Shown one piece after another: positions 40,401 to 53,100 of a stretch of DNA of 62,000 nt. Positions within the stretch are counted from its first letter, which is position 1; each line of letters opens with the position of its first letter. The stretch is from Symbiodinium natans. Its lineage: Eukaryota > Sar > Dinophyceae > Suessiales > Symbiodiniaceae. A model generated the notes under the pieces. That model saw nothing but the letters and a program-made list of their open reading frames with translations. It did not search any database and was not told where the DNA came from. The DNA lies in assembly GCA_905221605.1 (NCBI GenBank), contig CAJNDS010002683.1, positions 1 through 62,000 on the forward strand. The letters are read 5' to 3'. The translations under genes and the position numbers were made by a program.

Positions 40401-43400
40401 AGCATCAGTCGGTCCCCTTCCTGGGCGTGAGAACCCGGCAAGGCGAGCATCATCAGCATCAGTTGGTGTTTCTTGCTGGGCGTGAGAACCCGGCAAGCAT
40501 CGTCAGCATCAGTTGGTCCCCTTCCTGGGCGTGACGAGCATCATCAGCATCAGTTGGCCCCCTTCCTGGGCGTGAGAACCCGGCAAGGCGAGCATCATCA
40601 GCATCAGTTGGCCCCCTTCCTGGGCGTGAGGGCCCCGGCAAGGGCATCATCAGCATCAGTTGCCCCCCTTCCTGGGCGTGAGGGCCCCGACAAGGGCATC
40701 ATCAGCATCAGTTGGCCCCTTGCTGGGCGTGAGGGCCCCGACAAGGGCATCATCAGCATCAGTTGGTCCCCTTCCTGGGTGTGAGAACCCGGCAAGGCGA
40801 GCATCATCAGCATCAGTTGGCCCCCTTGCGGGGCGTGAGAACCCGGCAAGGCGAGCATCGTCAGCATCAGTCGGTCCCCTTCCTGGGCGTGAGAACCCAG
40901 CAAGGCGAGCATCATCAGCATCAGTTGGTGTTTCTTGCTGGGCGTGAGAACCCGGCAAGCATCGTCAGCATCAGTTGGTCCCCTTCCTGGGCGTGACGAG
41001 CATCATCAGCATCAGTTGGCCCCCTTCCTGGGCGTGACAACCCGGCAAGGCGAGCATCATCAGCATCAGTTGGCCCCCTTCCTGGGCGTGAGGGCCCCGG
41101 CAAGGGCATCATCAGCATCAGTTGGCCCCCTTCCTGGGCGTGAGGGCCCCGACAAGGGCATCATCAGCATCAGTTGGCTTTCTTGAGAACCCGGCAAGGC
41201 GAGCATCATCAGCATCAGTTGGTCCCCTTGCTGGGCGTGAGGCAGGCCCCGACGAGGGCATCATCAGCATCAGTTGGCCCTTTTTCTGGGCGTGAGGGCA
41301 CCGACAAGGGCATCATCAGCATCAGTTGGCCCCCTTCCTGGGCGTGAGAACCCGGCAAGGCGAGCATCGTCAGCATCAGTTGGCCCGCTTCCTGGGCGTG
41401 GGCCCCGGCAAGGGCATCATCAGCATCAGTTGGCCCTTTTTCTGGGCGTGAGGGCACCGACAAGGGCATCATCAGCATCAGCTGGCCCCCTTCCTGGGCG
41501 TGAGGGCCCCGACAAGGGCATCATCAGCATCAGTTGGCCCCCTTCCTGGGCGTGAGAACCCGGCAAGGCGAGCATCATCAGCATCAGTTGGCCCCCTTCC
41601 TGGGCGTGAGAACCCGGCAAGGCGAGCATCATCAGCATGAGTTGGCCCCTTGCTGGGCGTGAGGGCCCCGACAAGGGCATCAGCAGCATCAGTTGGCCCC
41701 CTTCCTGGGCGTGAGAACCCGGCAAGGCGAGCATCATCAGCATCAGTTGGCCCCCTTGCTGGGCGTGAGAACACGGCAAGGCGAGCATCGTCAGCATCAG
41801 TCGGTCCCCTTCCTGGGCGTGAGAACCCGGCAAGGCGAGCATCATCAGCATCAGTTGGTGTTTCTTGCTGGGCGTGAGAACCCGGCAAGCATCGTCAGCA
41901 TCAGTTGGTCCCCTTCCTGGGCGTGACAAGCATCATCAGCATCAGTTCGCCCCCTTCCTGGGCGTGAGAACCCGGCAAGGCGAGCATCATCAGCATCAGT
42001 TGGCCCCCTTCCTGGGCGTGAGGGCCCCGGCAAGGGCATCATCAGCATCAGTTGCCCCCCTTCCTGGGCGTGAGGGCCCGACAAGGGCATCATCAGCATC
42101 AGTTGGCCCCCTTGAGAACCCGGCAAGGCGAGCATCATCAGCATCAGCTGGCCCCCTTCCTGGGCGTGAGGGCCCCGACAAGGGCATCATCAGCATCAGT
42201 TGGCCCGCTTCCTGGGCGTGAGGGCCCCGGCAAGGCGAACATCATCAGCCCCTCAAGGGCATCATCAGCATCAGTTGGTGCCTGGCCCAAACAAGGCGAG
42301 CATCATCAGCATCAGTTGGCCCCTTGCTGGGCGTGAGAACCCACCAAGGCGAGCATCATCAGCATCAGCTGGCCCCCTTCCTGGGCGTGAGATCCCAGCA
42401 AGGCGAGCATCATCAGCATCAGTTGGCCCCTTGCTTGGCGTGACAAGGGCATCATCAGCATCAGTTGGCCCCCTTGCTGGCGTGAGGGCCCCAACAATTG
42501 CATCATCAGCATCAGTTGGCCCCCTTACTGGGCGTGAGAACCAGGCAAGGCGAGCATCATCAGCATCAGTTGGCCCCCTTGTTGGGCGTGAGAACCCGCC
42601 AAGGCGAGCATCATCAGCATCAGTTGGCCCTGGCTGGGCGTGAGAGCCCCGACAAGGGCATCATCAGCATCCGTTGGCCCCCTTCCTGGGCGTGAGAACC
42701 CTGCAACGCGAGCATCATCAGCATCAGTTGGCCCCTTGCTGGGCGTGAGAACCCGGCAAGGCGAGCATCATCAGCATCAGTTGGTCCCCTTCCTGGGCGT
42801 GACGAGCATCATCAGCATCAGTTGGCCCCCTTCCTGGGCGTGAGAACCCAGCAAGGCGAGCATCATCAGCATCAGTTGGTCCCCTTGCTGGGCGTGAGGG
42901 CCCCGACAAGGGCATCATCAGCATCAGTTGGCCTTATTTCTGGGCGTGAGGGCCCCGACAAGGGCATCATCAGCATCAGTTGGGCCCCCTTCCTGGGCGT
43001 GAGGGCCCCGACAAGGGCATCATCAGCATGAGTTGGCCCGGCAAGGCGAGCATCATCAGCATCAGTTGGCCCCTTGCTGGGCGTGAGGGCCCCGACAAGG
43101 GCATCATCAGCATCAGTTGGCCCCCTTCCTGGGTCTGAGGGCCCCGACAAGGGCATCATCAGCATCAGTTGGTCCCCTTCCTGGGCGTGAGAACCCGGCA
43201 AGGCGAGCATCATCAGCGGCAAGGCGAGCATCATCAGCATCAGTTGGCCCCCTTGCTGGGCGTGAGAACTCCCCTTCCTGGGCGTGACGAGCATCATCAG
43301 CATCAGTTGGCCCTTTTTCTGGGCGTGAGGGCACCGACAAGGGCATCATCAGCATCAGTTGGCCCCCTTCCTGGGCGTGAGAACCCGGCAAGGCGAGCAT

Positions 43401-45010
43401 CATCAGCATCAGTTGGCCCCCTTCCTGGGCATGAGGGCCCCGGCAAGGGCATCATCAGCATCAGTTGGCCCCCTTCCTGGGCGTGAGGGCCCCGACAAGG
43501 GCATCATCAGCATCAGTTGGCCCCCTTGAGAACCCGGGCAAGGCGAGCATCATCAGCATCAGTTGGTCCCCTTGCTTTTCGTGAGGGCCCCGACGAGGGC
43601 ATCATCAGCATCAGTTGGCCCTTTTTCTGGTCGTGAGGGCACCGACAAGGGCATCAGCATCAGTTGGCCCCCTTCCTGGGCGTGAGAGCCCGGCAAGACG
43701 AGCATCGTCAGCATCAGTTGGCCCCCTTCCTGGGCGTGAGGGCCCGGGCATCATCAGCATCAGTTGGCCCTTTTTCTGGGCGTCAGGGCACCGACAAGGG
43801 CATCATCAGCATCAGTTGGCCCCCTTCCTGGGCGTGAGGGCCCCGACAAGGGCATCATCAGCATCAGTTGGCCCCTTGCTGGGTGTGAGGGCCCCCGACA
43901 AGCATCAGTTGGCCCCTTCCTGGGCGAGAGGGCCCCGACAAGGGCATCATGAGCATCAGTTGGCCCCCTTCCTGGGCGTGAGAGCCCGGCAAGGCGAACA
44001 TCATCAGCATCAGTTGGCACCCCTCAAGGGCATCATCGGCATCAGTTGGTTCCTGGCCCAAACAAGGCGAGCATCATCAGCATCAGTTGGCCCCTTGCTG
44101 GGCGTGAGAACCCACCAAGGCGAGCATCATCAGCATCAGCTGGCCCCCTTCCTGGGCGTGAGAACCCAGCAAGGCGAGCATCATCAGCATCAGTTGGCCC
44201 CTTGCTTGGCGTGACAAGGGCATCATCAGCATCAGTTGGCCCCCTTGCTGGCGTGAGGGCCCCAACAATTGCATCATCAGCATCAGTTGGCCCCTTACTG
44301 GGCGTGAGAACCAGGCAAGGCGAGCATCATCAGCATCAGTTGGCCCCCTTGCTGGGCGTGAGAACCCGGCAAGGCGAGCATCATCAGGATCAGTTGGCCC
44401 CTGGCTGGGCGTGAGAGCCCCGACAAGGGCATCATCAGCATCCGTTGGCCCCCTTCCTGGGCGTGAGAACCCTGCAACGCGAGCATCATCAGCATCAGTT
44501 GGCCCCCTTGCTGGGCGTGAGAACCCGCCAAGGCGAGCATCATCAGCATCAGTTGGCCCCTGGCTGGGCGTGAGAGCCCCGACAAGGGCATCATCAGCAT
44601 GCGTTGGCCCCCTTCCTGGGCGTGAGAACCCTGCAACGCGAGCATCATCAGCATCAGTTGGCCCCCTTGCTGGGCGTGAGAACCCGGCAAGGCGAGCATC
44701 ATCAGCATCAGTTGGCCCCCTTCCTGGGCGTGAGAACCCGGCAAGGCGAGCATCATCAGCATCAGTTGGTCCCCTTGCTGGGCGTGAGGGCCCCGACGAG
44801 GGCATCATCAGCATCAGTTGGCCCTTTTTCTGGGCGTGAGGGCCCCGACAAGGCATCATCAGCATCAGTTGGCCCCCTTCCTGGACGTGAACCCGGAAAG
44901 GCGAGTATCATCAGCATCAGCTGGCCCCCTTCCTGACCCGGCAAGGCGAGCATCATCAGCATCAGTTGGCCCCTTGCTGGGCGTGAGAACCCAGCAAGGC
45001 GAGTTGCGGC
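37480..45010. repeat. Minisatellite, about 140 units of 52/54 bp
   Basis: The unit core is GCATCATCAGCATCAGTTGG, then CCCCCTTCCTGGGCGTGAG. It exists mainly as a 54-bp form (tail AACCCGGCAAGGCGA) and a 52-bp form (tail GGCCCCGACAAGG), with shortened variants. Because 52 is not divisible by three, mixing the forms breaks any frame repeatedly. The long translated frames on both strands (for example 44865-44083) are therefore by-products. No start, stop or splice context suggests a protein. Confidence 0.95.
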
Positions 45011-45059
45011 CGGAGAATTTAATTAGGTTTTTTTTTTTTTTTTTTGTGGGATTTTTTTG

Positions 45060-45151
45060 TTTTAGGGTTTAGGGTTTAGGGTTTAGGGTTTAGGGTTTAG
45101 GGGTTTGGGGTTTGGGGTTTAGGGTTTAGGGTTTAGAGTTTAGGGTTTAGG

Positions 45152-45154
<3 letters not shown>
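45060..45154. repeat. TTTAGGG array inside the minisatellite
   Basis: About 13 near-perfect telomere-type heptamers, the longest clean array in the window, directly followed by a TAG microsatellite. Confidence 0.95.

Positions 45155-45244
<90 letters not shown>
45153..45244. repeat. TAG trinucleotide microsatellite
   Basis: About 30 perfect TAG units growing out of the preceding TTTAGGG array. On the minus strand they give an artificial poly-Thr or poly-Leu frame. Confidence 0.97.
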
Positions 45245-45307
45245 CCAGTGGCAAGGACAAAACAATCCAAAAAAAAACAGAAAAAATCCTTAAAAAAATA
45301 GACCTCC

Positions 45308-45465
45308 AGGCGAGCATCATCAGCATCAGTTGGCCCCTTGCTGGGCGTGAGGGCCCCGAAAAGGGCCTCATCAGCATCAGTTGGCCCCCTTCCTGGGCGT
45401 GGGAACCCGGCAAGGCGAGGATCATCAGCATCAGTTGGCCCCTTGCTTGGCGTGAGGGTCCCGAT
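45308..45465. repeat. Minisatellite resumes, three units
   Basis: After the telomere/TAG insert and an A-rich stretch, three units identical in type to the main array reappear in the same orientation, then end at unique sequence. Confidence 0.92.
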
Positions 45466-46038
45466 TTCTGGGAGGGTTTTCGAGATGCGGGGTGTTGGAC
45501 TGAGCCGTCCTGAAAGCCTTTGTGGAAAATCTGTTTGAGGAGGTGCCCTTCGGAGAAAGAAACATGAAACGAGCAACACAATCATGACAATTCCCAGCCC
45601 TTAGCAAGTATCATTCTTAGTACAAGGATCATCCTGCTTCTGTTACTTAAAAGGCAAGCAAAGGTGGCGTTCTCTGGCCTTGGAGTTGAGGTTGTTCAAA
45701 GATCAGGGCTTCATTCCAGGGGCGGATTGGAGCTTTAGGGTTGCCCCAAACCCCCCCCCCACCCCCCGGCCCCCCCAACCCTTTAGACACCCCCAAACCA
45801 ACCCCACCCCAAACCCCCCCCCCTCCCCGACCCAACCCCCTCCCAACCCCTCGCACCCCCAAATCCACATAAAGGCAAACTCTACAGAGCTATCCGCAGC
45901 ACGACTATTTGTATCGTTTTATAATCGTTGGGAGGTTTAGGGACATGCTTCTGCGGCCTGCACCAGGCTGCGTCCAGGCCATTTTCCTGCGCTTTAGGGT
46001 TTATGGTTTAGGGTTCAGCGAGTTTAGGGTTCAGACAC

Positions 46039-46078
<40 letters not shown>

Positions 46079-49000
46079 CGGAGGGCCGCGGGAGGGCAGG
46101 GCAGCGGAAGTGAAAGTACAGTATAGAATTTCTGGACAGGGACCGGAAAAATTTTTAGGGCTCGCCTCAAGGCCGTAAAACCCAACAAACCCGCACACGT
46201 AGTCTGCATCAACAACAGCCCGAAACCCTAAACCCCTAAACCCTGGACCCACACCCACCCTCAACCCTGAACCCCCTGAAACCCTGAACCCGAGGCCCTG
46301 ATGGTCCCCCAAACTGCGGGACCTGGGCATGCCCCGATTTGTGGAACTCAGGCCCCACGTAGACGAGCCAAACCTCTCGCAGTTCCGGTGTTGGAGCTTC
46401 GGGGCTTCGGGGCTTCGGGGCTTCGGGGCTTCGGGGCTTCGGGGCTTCGGGGCTTCGGGGCTTCGGGGCTTCGGGGCTTCGGGGCTTCGGGCTTGAGTTG
46501 CTTTTGTTGTGGGGTTTTATGTTGGGCCTTCTTGGCTGCGTTTGACTGTGTTCCCCCATCCCACCCTTTACCCTTTGAAGACTTGAGGCGGAGTTGGCTG
46601 AGTAAATGGTATCCCCTCGCCCCCCCCCCCCCCCCCCCTGTTGGGTTTCAGCAACTCGGCAAAGGATTTTTTAGGGCTCGCTGCACAAAGTATTCTAAAG
46701 ACGACTGAAAAGGGCGATGACCTTGTTTGTCTCGAGACTTTGGGCTTAAGGGCTTGTGGGGCTTGAGGGATCTTGCTGTTTTTTCGGGGGGGGGGGGGGG
46801 AACTTATGGTCCAAGCCATGCAAGCCCAACACCACAACCCCTGTCAACACCTTGTTTAGACACCCTAAACCCTATAAACCCTGGCACCCCCTACGTCTGA
46901 ACGAACCCCAAGTGTGTCCCTCGTGCTGCCCGGCTGCGCGGTTCGGCGTGGAGCTGAGTAGGGCCGTGACCCCTCTGGAGAGAGCCTTTCGCCCAGGCTC
47001 TCCGTAATTTGATGGGTTTAAAGGGGGTCCTAGGGAATGAAGGTCCTGGTTTCTTCCTGGGCATTACTAAGTTTAGTGTCAACTCCTTTGGCGAAAGAAG
47101 CATTGGACAAGAGGACTCCGCACAGGCAGAAAACTAGATTTCAAATATGCAGACCCTTTGGCCTCGGCGTAGAAGATGACGACGGGCTGATCCAACTTCC
47201 TATTGAAGTTAGCCTGCGGTGACAGGGCTGCGCTGGACAAGGATGTGGACACTCAAAATCCCCGAAACTTCCAGCTCTGACAAGGAGCCCTAAAGCCCAA
47301 AGCCGCGAAAACTTGACACCAGAGGGCACGAGCGAACTCCTTGCAATCGGATGTAGAATGAGAGTGTGCAGGGTTTCAGGGTTTAGGATTCCCGCGGCTT
47401 GAAACTCCGTAGCGCGCCTCGCTCTCGTTCAGGGTTTAAGGGGTCGTGGGGGTTTGATACTTACATCTATATATATATATGTAAGAGTATATGGATTACG
47501 GGGTGTATATGCTTTAGGGTTTAGGGCCTAGTTTAGGGTTGGATTCCAGCAATGGGGTTTCGGGATCCGTGGCAGGGGTGGTGGGGTTTGGGATTTGGGG
47601 TCGAGGCTTGTCTGGGTGCAGCACGTGAGGCTCGGGTGGTTTAGCCAGGATTGCGTAGGCTGCTTGTTGCCGCCGGGAGGCCCACCAATTTTGGAGGCCA
47701 TGATGCAGCTCGTCCTCACCTTTTCACTGCATCAAAAACTCAGAACAGCAAACCCTAACCCTATACAACCCTAGGCCTGGAGGTTCATGGGCTCAAAAGT
47801 GGGTTGTCAGTCTTCTTGTACAGCTTACCTTACTTGAAGCCCTGACAACTAGGGGGGCGAGGGCTAACTTCCAAGCAGGCCCGTTTGCCAACACCCGCAG
47901 GCTAAGATTGGGCAGCTCGGTTTCCGCCGATGCAGGCACTGCTTCTTACACGCGACTTTGTAGGTGCTTTGACAGTGCGCTCCCCGCTCTACAGGCCAAG
48001 ACTGTGTCTCGAAGCCCAAACCCTGGACTTAGCGACATGACAGCTGCAAGTCCGTATAGGACATACCCTTTTCCCACATGCAGCGGTGAAGCCTTATCAG
48101 GATGAGTTTGGGTCCACGGCCGGTCACGCATGCGACGGTGCAGGATGAGGCTTAGTCAGAGGACCTTTGGGGCATTCCATGTCATGTCGAACAGCTCAGA
48201 CCCCCTCTCAACTTGACCTCCACCATTAGCCTTGTGTATGTTTGAAACGCGTTCTATAGCTACCCCCTGGACTTCCAAGCGTCCTTGAGTCGACACCCTC
48301 TGATGATATTGTGGATGAAACTCCGGCTTCAGAACTTCAGAGAGTTTGCGGTGAAACCGATCCCCGAACCCATTCCACCTCCTGGCTGAAGCAGGGTCGC
48401 AATCGCGCGCCCCGCACCTCGGGGCCCAGAGCACGCATGAAAGAGCACCAAAGCCGAACAGCAAAGAGGCTTCATGCCTTCCAGCGATGTAGGAAGGAAC
48501 CCCCAACACCCTCAACATCCTTCTCAACAGTTCTTACTGAGAACCACACCGGATAAGCTGGAATGAAGTTATGCTGTTGGGTCTTTCCCTTTGCTACCAG
48601 CTAAAGTAAGAACGTACTGAAACCAAACCCCTACGAAACCCCGGATTTCAGGCAATTAAGGGTTTCGAAAGCCTGGGCTCTAGGGTGCGGGCTTTCAGCG
48701 GCACCCTTGCCCTTGTCCTCGATCTCGCAGATGGGGCCTGAGGTCATGAAATTCTGCAGAGGGCAGGGGCATTCCTAACACTTCACAAGTCGCACACTCA
48801 CGCCTCAAGGATATCCTAGACCTGCAACTGCAACCAAAGAAAGTGTCAAAAGGAATTTAGAGCTCAGGCAGCTCAGGGTTTCGGTTTTGGGTTTTCAGAT
48901 TTAAGGAACCCAAAACCCCAAAACTAAACTGATCTTGCCCCGCCCCTCGGCAACCAAAGCGCTCCGATTAAGCCCTGTCTCCACGATCACCACCCAAGAG

Positions 49001-51400
49001 GGCACTTGATGCTGACCCCCCCCCCCCTCCCCGCCCCGCAAAACAAAGAGAAAGAAGGGGGGGGGGAGGGGGGGGGGGGGGCTAATGGTACTACAGGGGC
49101 TCTTGGACACCCACAAGTATGACAATGATAACCCGGAATAATGCTCGGCAGTGCAAAAAACACGCTTGCCACACCCCTATTCACAAGCCTATTTGTCACA
49201 GAGAGCCCATGTCGAGCCCAATGGCCGGTCCATGGTGGGAAGCACTCGCAGAACTCCTCCTGGTTTTTTGGGTGCAGTGGTTTAGCCTTTCGACTGATTC
49301 CAAAATTGATCAATGCCGATTCAAGGATTCAGGGTTTAGAGGGGAAGGCGGGGGAAGATACCAGAGAGGCTTGCTGTGTGCAAGATAAACCATTCGGAAA
49401 ATGACATATGCTGGCATCGTGAATTTCGGCCTAGACTTGAAAGCCCCATATCCCAAGGAACCACAAGCATTTGTGGAAGATTCACTGTGGCTTAGCCTGG
49501 CTTGAGATCCGGGCTAAATCCCCTCTTCCTATGATTTTTTCAATCAGCATTTTAGTACGAAACCTGCAGTTCAATAGGTTCAGACATATTTGAGGGAGTG
49601 GGCGGCAAGTCCGGTGTCGTAGCAGTTAAAACTTTGAACATCTTTTTGAACCCACAGTACAGGGCCTCATCGAACGCCCGCGGTGCTTTTTCGGGATTGG
49701 CCAAGAGCAGTCTACGTACTTCTTGAAGAATGACTGACTTTCCGCCCTAGCTTCTTGAAATGATCGCACTGGCACGAAGTACAAGTACCATTCAAGGCTT
49801 CAAACAGCTCACTAAACCCTAAACCAGGTAGTGTTGAATCCTGGTTCGTGCGGTCCCCTGGCAGTGCGCTCCCAAAAACCCCCAACCCTAAAGCAGGATC
49901 AACTCGATGCGGCACCGGCACCCTCAGAAGTGTGTTAAGTTTGTTGGGTCATCCGACAACTTGGTGAGGGAGCGGTCGAGCACTACTCCTGAAGAACATA
50001 CCTCGACTGACTGTAGCTCTCAGACCCACTGGCGCCTCCACCCCCCAACTACTGGAGGGATACGCAAATGCTGAACTACGCAAATTAAATGAGCGGCCAA
50101 CATTACGACATGCCAACCCATGCCCTCCTCGACGTAGCACTGCCCGCGGCCCCGCAACCTTTGTTGATGTTGACGGTTGAGGATTTGGGGTTGAAAGTTC
50201 GCGGAAGACTGACGTAGTTTTGGAGGGCCCAGGTTTCAGGGCTGAGCCCCTAAACCCTAAACCCTAAAGGGGGAACGTCCGGAACATCCCAAGTTCTCAT
50301 GGTCATCATACGTCATCATATGTATTATGAAGGGGTGATGGGGCTGAGGATTTGAGTGCTTCAGCGCTTAAGAGCTTTCAGTTTGAGGCCGTAAGCCGTC
50401 AGGTTTTGAGGAGGAGACCTGCGGGTGAATTTCCACACTATACCCTGTGGTTTAGGGTTTAGGGTTTAGGGCCCTAACTTGCCTAAAGAAGCCCTAAATC
50501 CCTGGACCCTGAGCGTGAAAAGGGCCCGTACTGTGCGGCGAAGGCAAGGGCCATAGTTCTGGCTTTTCCAAGGAAAGTGCTTGGCTATGTGGGCTGCCAT
50601 GACTGCCCTCTCTGTGGGTTCTTGCCTAAGTTCAGGGTTATGATTGAGCACTTGAGCACTTCCATCATCCTTGCCCTTGGCAGGGCTTCAAGAATCCAGC
50701 GGTTTAGCGTTTAGTTGTCTGAACTCTAAAACCCCAAAATCCTAAGCCCTAAGAATTCCAAAAGCGTGTTCTCAGTCGACGCTTCCGGCTAGTCGGAGTG
50801 GCAACGCCGCAAAGTGACCACTAGCCCGAAGCCTAAACCCTCTAGCAGCATGCCCTTACTTCTTTCGGCCTTAAGACTGAAGGAAAAGCCCGACGAGTTG
50901 AAAAGCTCAGCAAAAGCAGCTAAGTCCTGTCGGGAGGCATCGTGGAGAGCCCCGGGTGGTAGAGGCGCCTCGGGGCCTGAGCTTTGGGAAGGGGAGGGGG
51001 GGGGCTGTAGGGGTGTGTAGGTGTATAGGGCTTACCTGAGCCCCCGCCCATGCTCGTTATTTCCTTCACCCTGAAGCGCGCTTAGGACTACGATTTAAAG
51101 GTCAGCTCCACCTGTTTCGGAGCCTTAGGGTTCACGGATTCGGCTCATCCTCTCGTAGAATGTTGCCCGCCTTGCACTGGTCTCCCTCCCTCTCTCCCTT
51201 CCCTCCCTCTCTCTCACACGACTGCTGCATGCACCCCCGTATACCTGGCATTCCTCCGCACGACACACACAGAGAAACAAAACCCCTGACCCTGAACCCG
51301 TGTCGATGCTAAACCCCGCCTAGGAGTAACCCTGCACCATCGAGGCTCGCGCTCTCTCTCTCTCTCTCCATACTATCCATCTATAGAAAACTAGATGCTC
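45466..51400. other. Non-coding region with simple repeats
   Basis: C- and G-runs (45750-45860, 46620-46637, 49017-49080), a GA repeat (46036-46073), the GGGGCTTC array and scattered heptamers. Minus-strand pieces at 48350-48160 and 50640-50500 look mildly protein-like, but I cannot assign them or find splice partners. Confidence 0.5.
46398..46490. repeat. GGGGCTTC octamer array
   Basis: Eleven or so perfect 8-bp units. The plus frame reads as a Gly/Ala/Ser/Leu repeat, but it is not flanked by exon signals. Confidence 0.95.
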
Positions 51401-51434
51401 CCAATGCATAAGGCAACTCCTGTTTTCTTCACAG

Positions 51435-51561
51435 TTACTTCCTCACATTAGGCAACATCGACTTTCATCGACCAAACTTCCTCAACCTTGTACCCATCCG
51501 TGATTCCGAGCGCAACGCGGTCGACCCCACAGCTGCCGAGCTGCAAACCAGCGGCTGGCAG
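51435..51561 (+). CDS. Internal exon of an unrecognised plus-strand gene
   Basis: The acceptor TTCTTCACAG precedes 127 nt encoding YFLTLGNIDFHRPNF and on to ELQTSGWQ, followed by a good GTGAGG donor. There are 42 codons plus one leading base, and the composition is convincingly protein-like. I do not recognise the family. Confidence 0.55.
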
Positions 51562-52636
51562 GTGAGGGCTAGGGGGGCTAAGGCTTAGTGTGGTGGAGGT
51601 CTAAGAGGGTTTAGGGAGCTTCAGGGTTTAGGGCTTGGTGTCAGGCTTGAGGGGACTTTAGGATGAAGTTCTTGGTGGTTCGGGGCTTAAGGTGTTTCGG
51701 ATCGAGGGGCTTCGGATGCTCAGGCTGGATTGGCTACCCTGCTTGCCCTTTCCAATGACGCAGGAACCTTGTGTAGACGCTCTACCCTCAGTCCCACCCA
51801 AGGCATGAAACCCTAGCACATACCTACATAACAAGATGCGTCGTAGAGGAGCAAAACCCTAAACCCTAAACCCGGAACCTCGAATGCCCAAGGCGAACAC
51901 TTGACTTGACGGCATTTACAAGGCCGACCGAAGCAGGCGCCTCGACTGCCTGGCCACTTTGCACATCCCACCTCTGCAGGAGTCTTCTCTCGCAAACACC
52001 ACATACCCCTACATTCCTGTGTCCCTGAACCTTAGCCTTAGGGGTTAGGGCCCCCACATCATAAACTTAGGATTCGGGTTGGGCTTCAAAGGCCCCTGAC
52101 GCCTCAAGCTGTGGGTTCGGCTCTTCAGAGGCGGGGCTTGAGGTTCCTCTATGAGGGCCATCACACGGAAGCTTGACCTGCTCTTCCGCTTCTGCCCAGG
52201 GGCATCGTTTCAATTCCAAGCCCCATTGACCCCATTGCAGCATTAAGGGGCCTGAACATGCTACAGACCCAAGCGTTGAAAGGCCCCCCGAGTCATGACG
52301 CAAACCTATCGAACCCGAGAGTTGTCGACCTCCCCCCTACAAGCGGACTTTTTCCAAATTGGGGTTCCTTTTGGGTGCCTCTTGTACTGCAACCTCAACC
52401 ACTTGAAAGCGGCGCTGGGTGCCTAGGAATGCCCAGGGCGTTCAGCTCCTGGAGCCATGTCGGGTCAGAAGCTTCAAGCTTCTCGAAGGCTTAGCCCTTG
52501 TGGGTTAGGGCTTGGAGCTGCAGGTCCCGAATCATCTGTAGCACTTCTCTACACCTCCCCCAACTACCCTGACTGAGGGCTATAAGGCCTCAAAAGTAAG
52601 CAGAGCGCCGAAACTCGCCCAGGCGTCTTCCTGCAG

Positions 52637-52782
52637 AAGGGCGCACAGCTGCCATGGATCTCCAGGCCTCCTCAAGGGAGTTCCTCCTTGTGTCAGCACC
52701 TGCGCCGGCATGTGCCCGCCAGAAAAAGGGGCTGGTCGAAGGCGTGCTCTCATTGCTCGCGGCGCAAGACGACGGGCACTAG
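52637..52782 (+). CDS. Possible terminal exon of the same plus-strand gene
   Basis: After CTTCCTGCAG the frame reads [18 protein letters not shown] to AAQDDGH and stops at TAG (52780-52782). Same strand as the 51435 exon and about 1.1 kb downstream. Connecting exons were not found, so membership is inference. Confidence 0.4.
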
Positions 52783-52855
52783 ACGGTCAGCTGGGGAAAC
52801 TTCGGCTTCAGATTGAAGTTTGAAGCCTTGCCGCGCCTCTGCGTTTTTGTTACAC

Positions 52856-53100
52856 ACGCACAGACACAGACACACAGACACACAGACACACAGACACACA
52901 GACACACAGACACACAGAGACACAGAGACACAGAGACACAGAGACACAGAGACACAGAGACACAGAGACACAGAGACACAGAGACACAGAGACACAGAGA
53001 CACACACACACACACACAAAAAAAAAAAAAAAACAAAAAAAAACACAACACAACACAATACAGCACAGCACAGCACAACACAACACAACACAACACAACA
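52856..53100. repeat. CACAGA / CAACA simple repeats
   Basis: Runs of ACACAG and AGAGACAC units pass into an A-run and then CACAA/CACAG units. They create long artificial Cys/Val or His/Thr frames on both strands. Confidence 0.95.

Noticed and set aside
37480-45010. CRISPR-like repeat array
   Set aside because: The units are contiguous variants of one 52/54-bp sequence with no unique spacers, in a eukaryotic context with no cas genes.
45060-45154. A chromosome end
   Set aside because: The TTTAGGG array is internal, short, and followed by more minisatellite and unique sequence.
37285-45585. Long ORFs of up to 260 codons on both strands of the minisatellite
   Set aside because: They arise because the 54-bp unit is a multiple of three and lacks stops; 52-bp units break them, and there are no exon signals.
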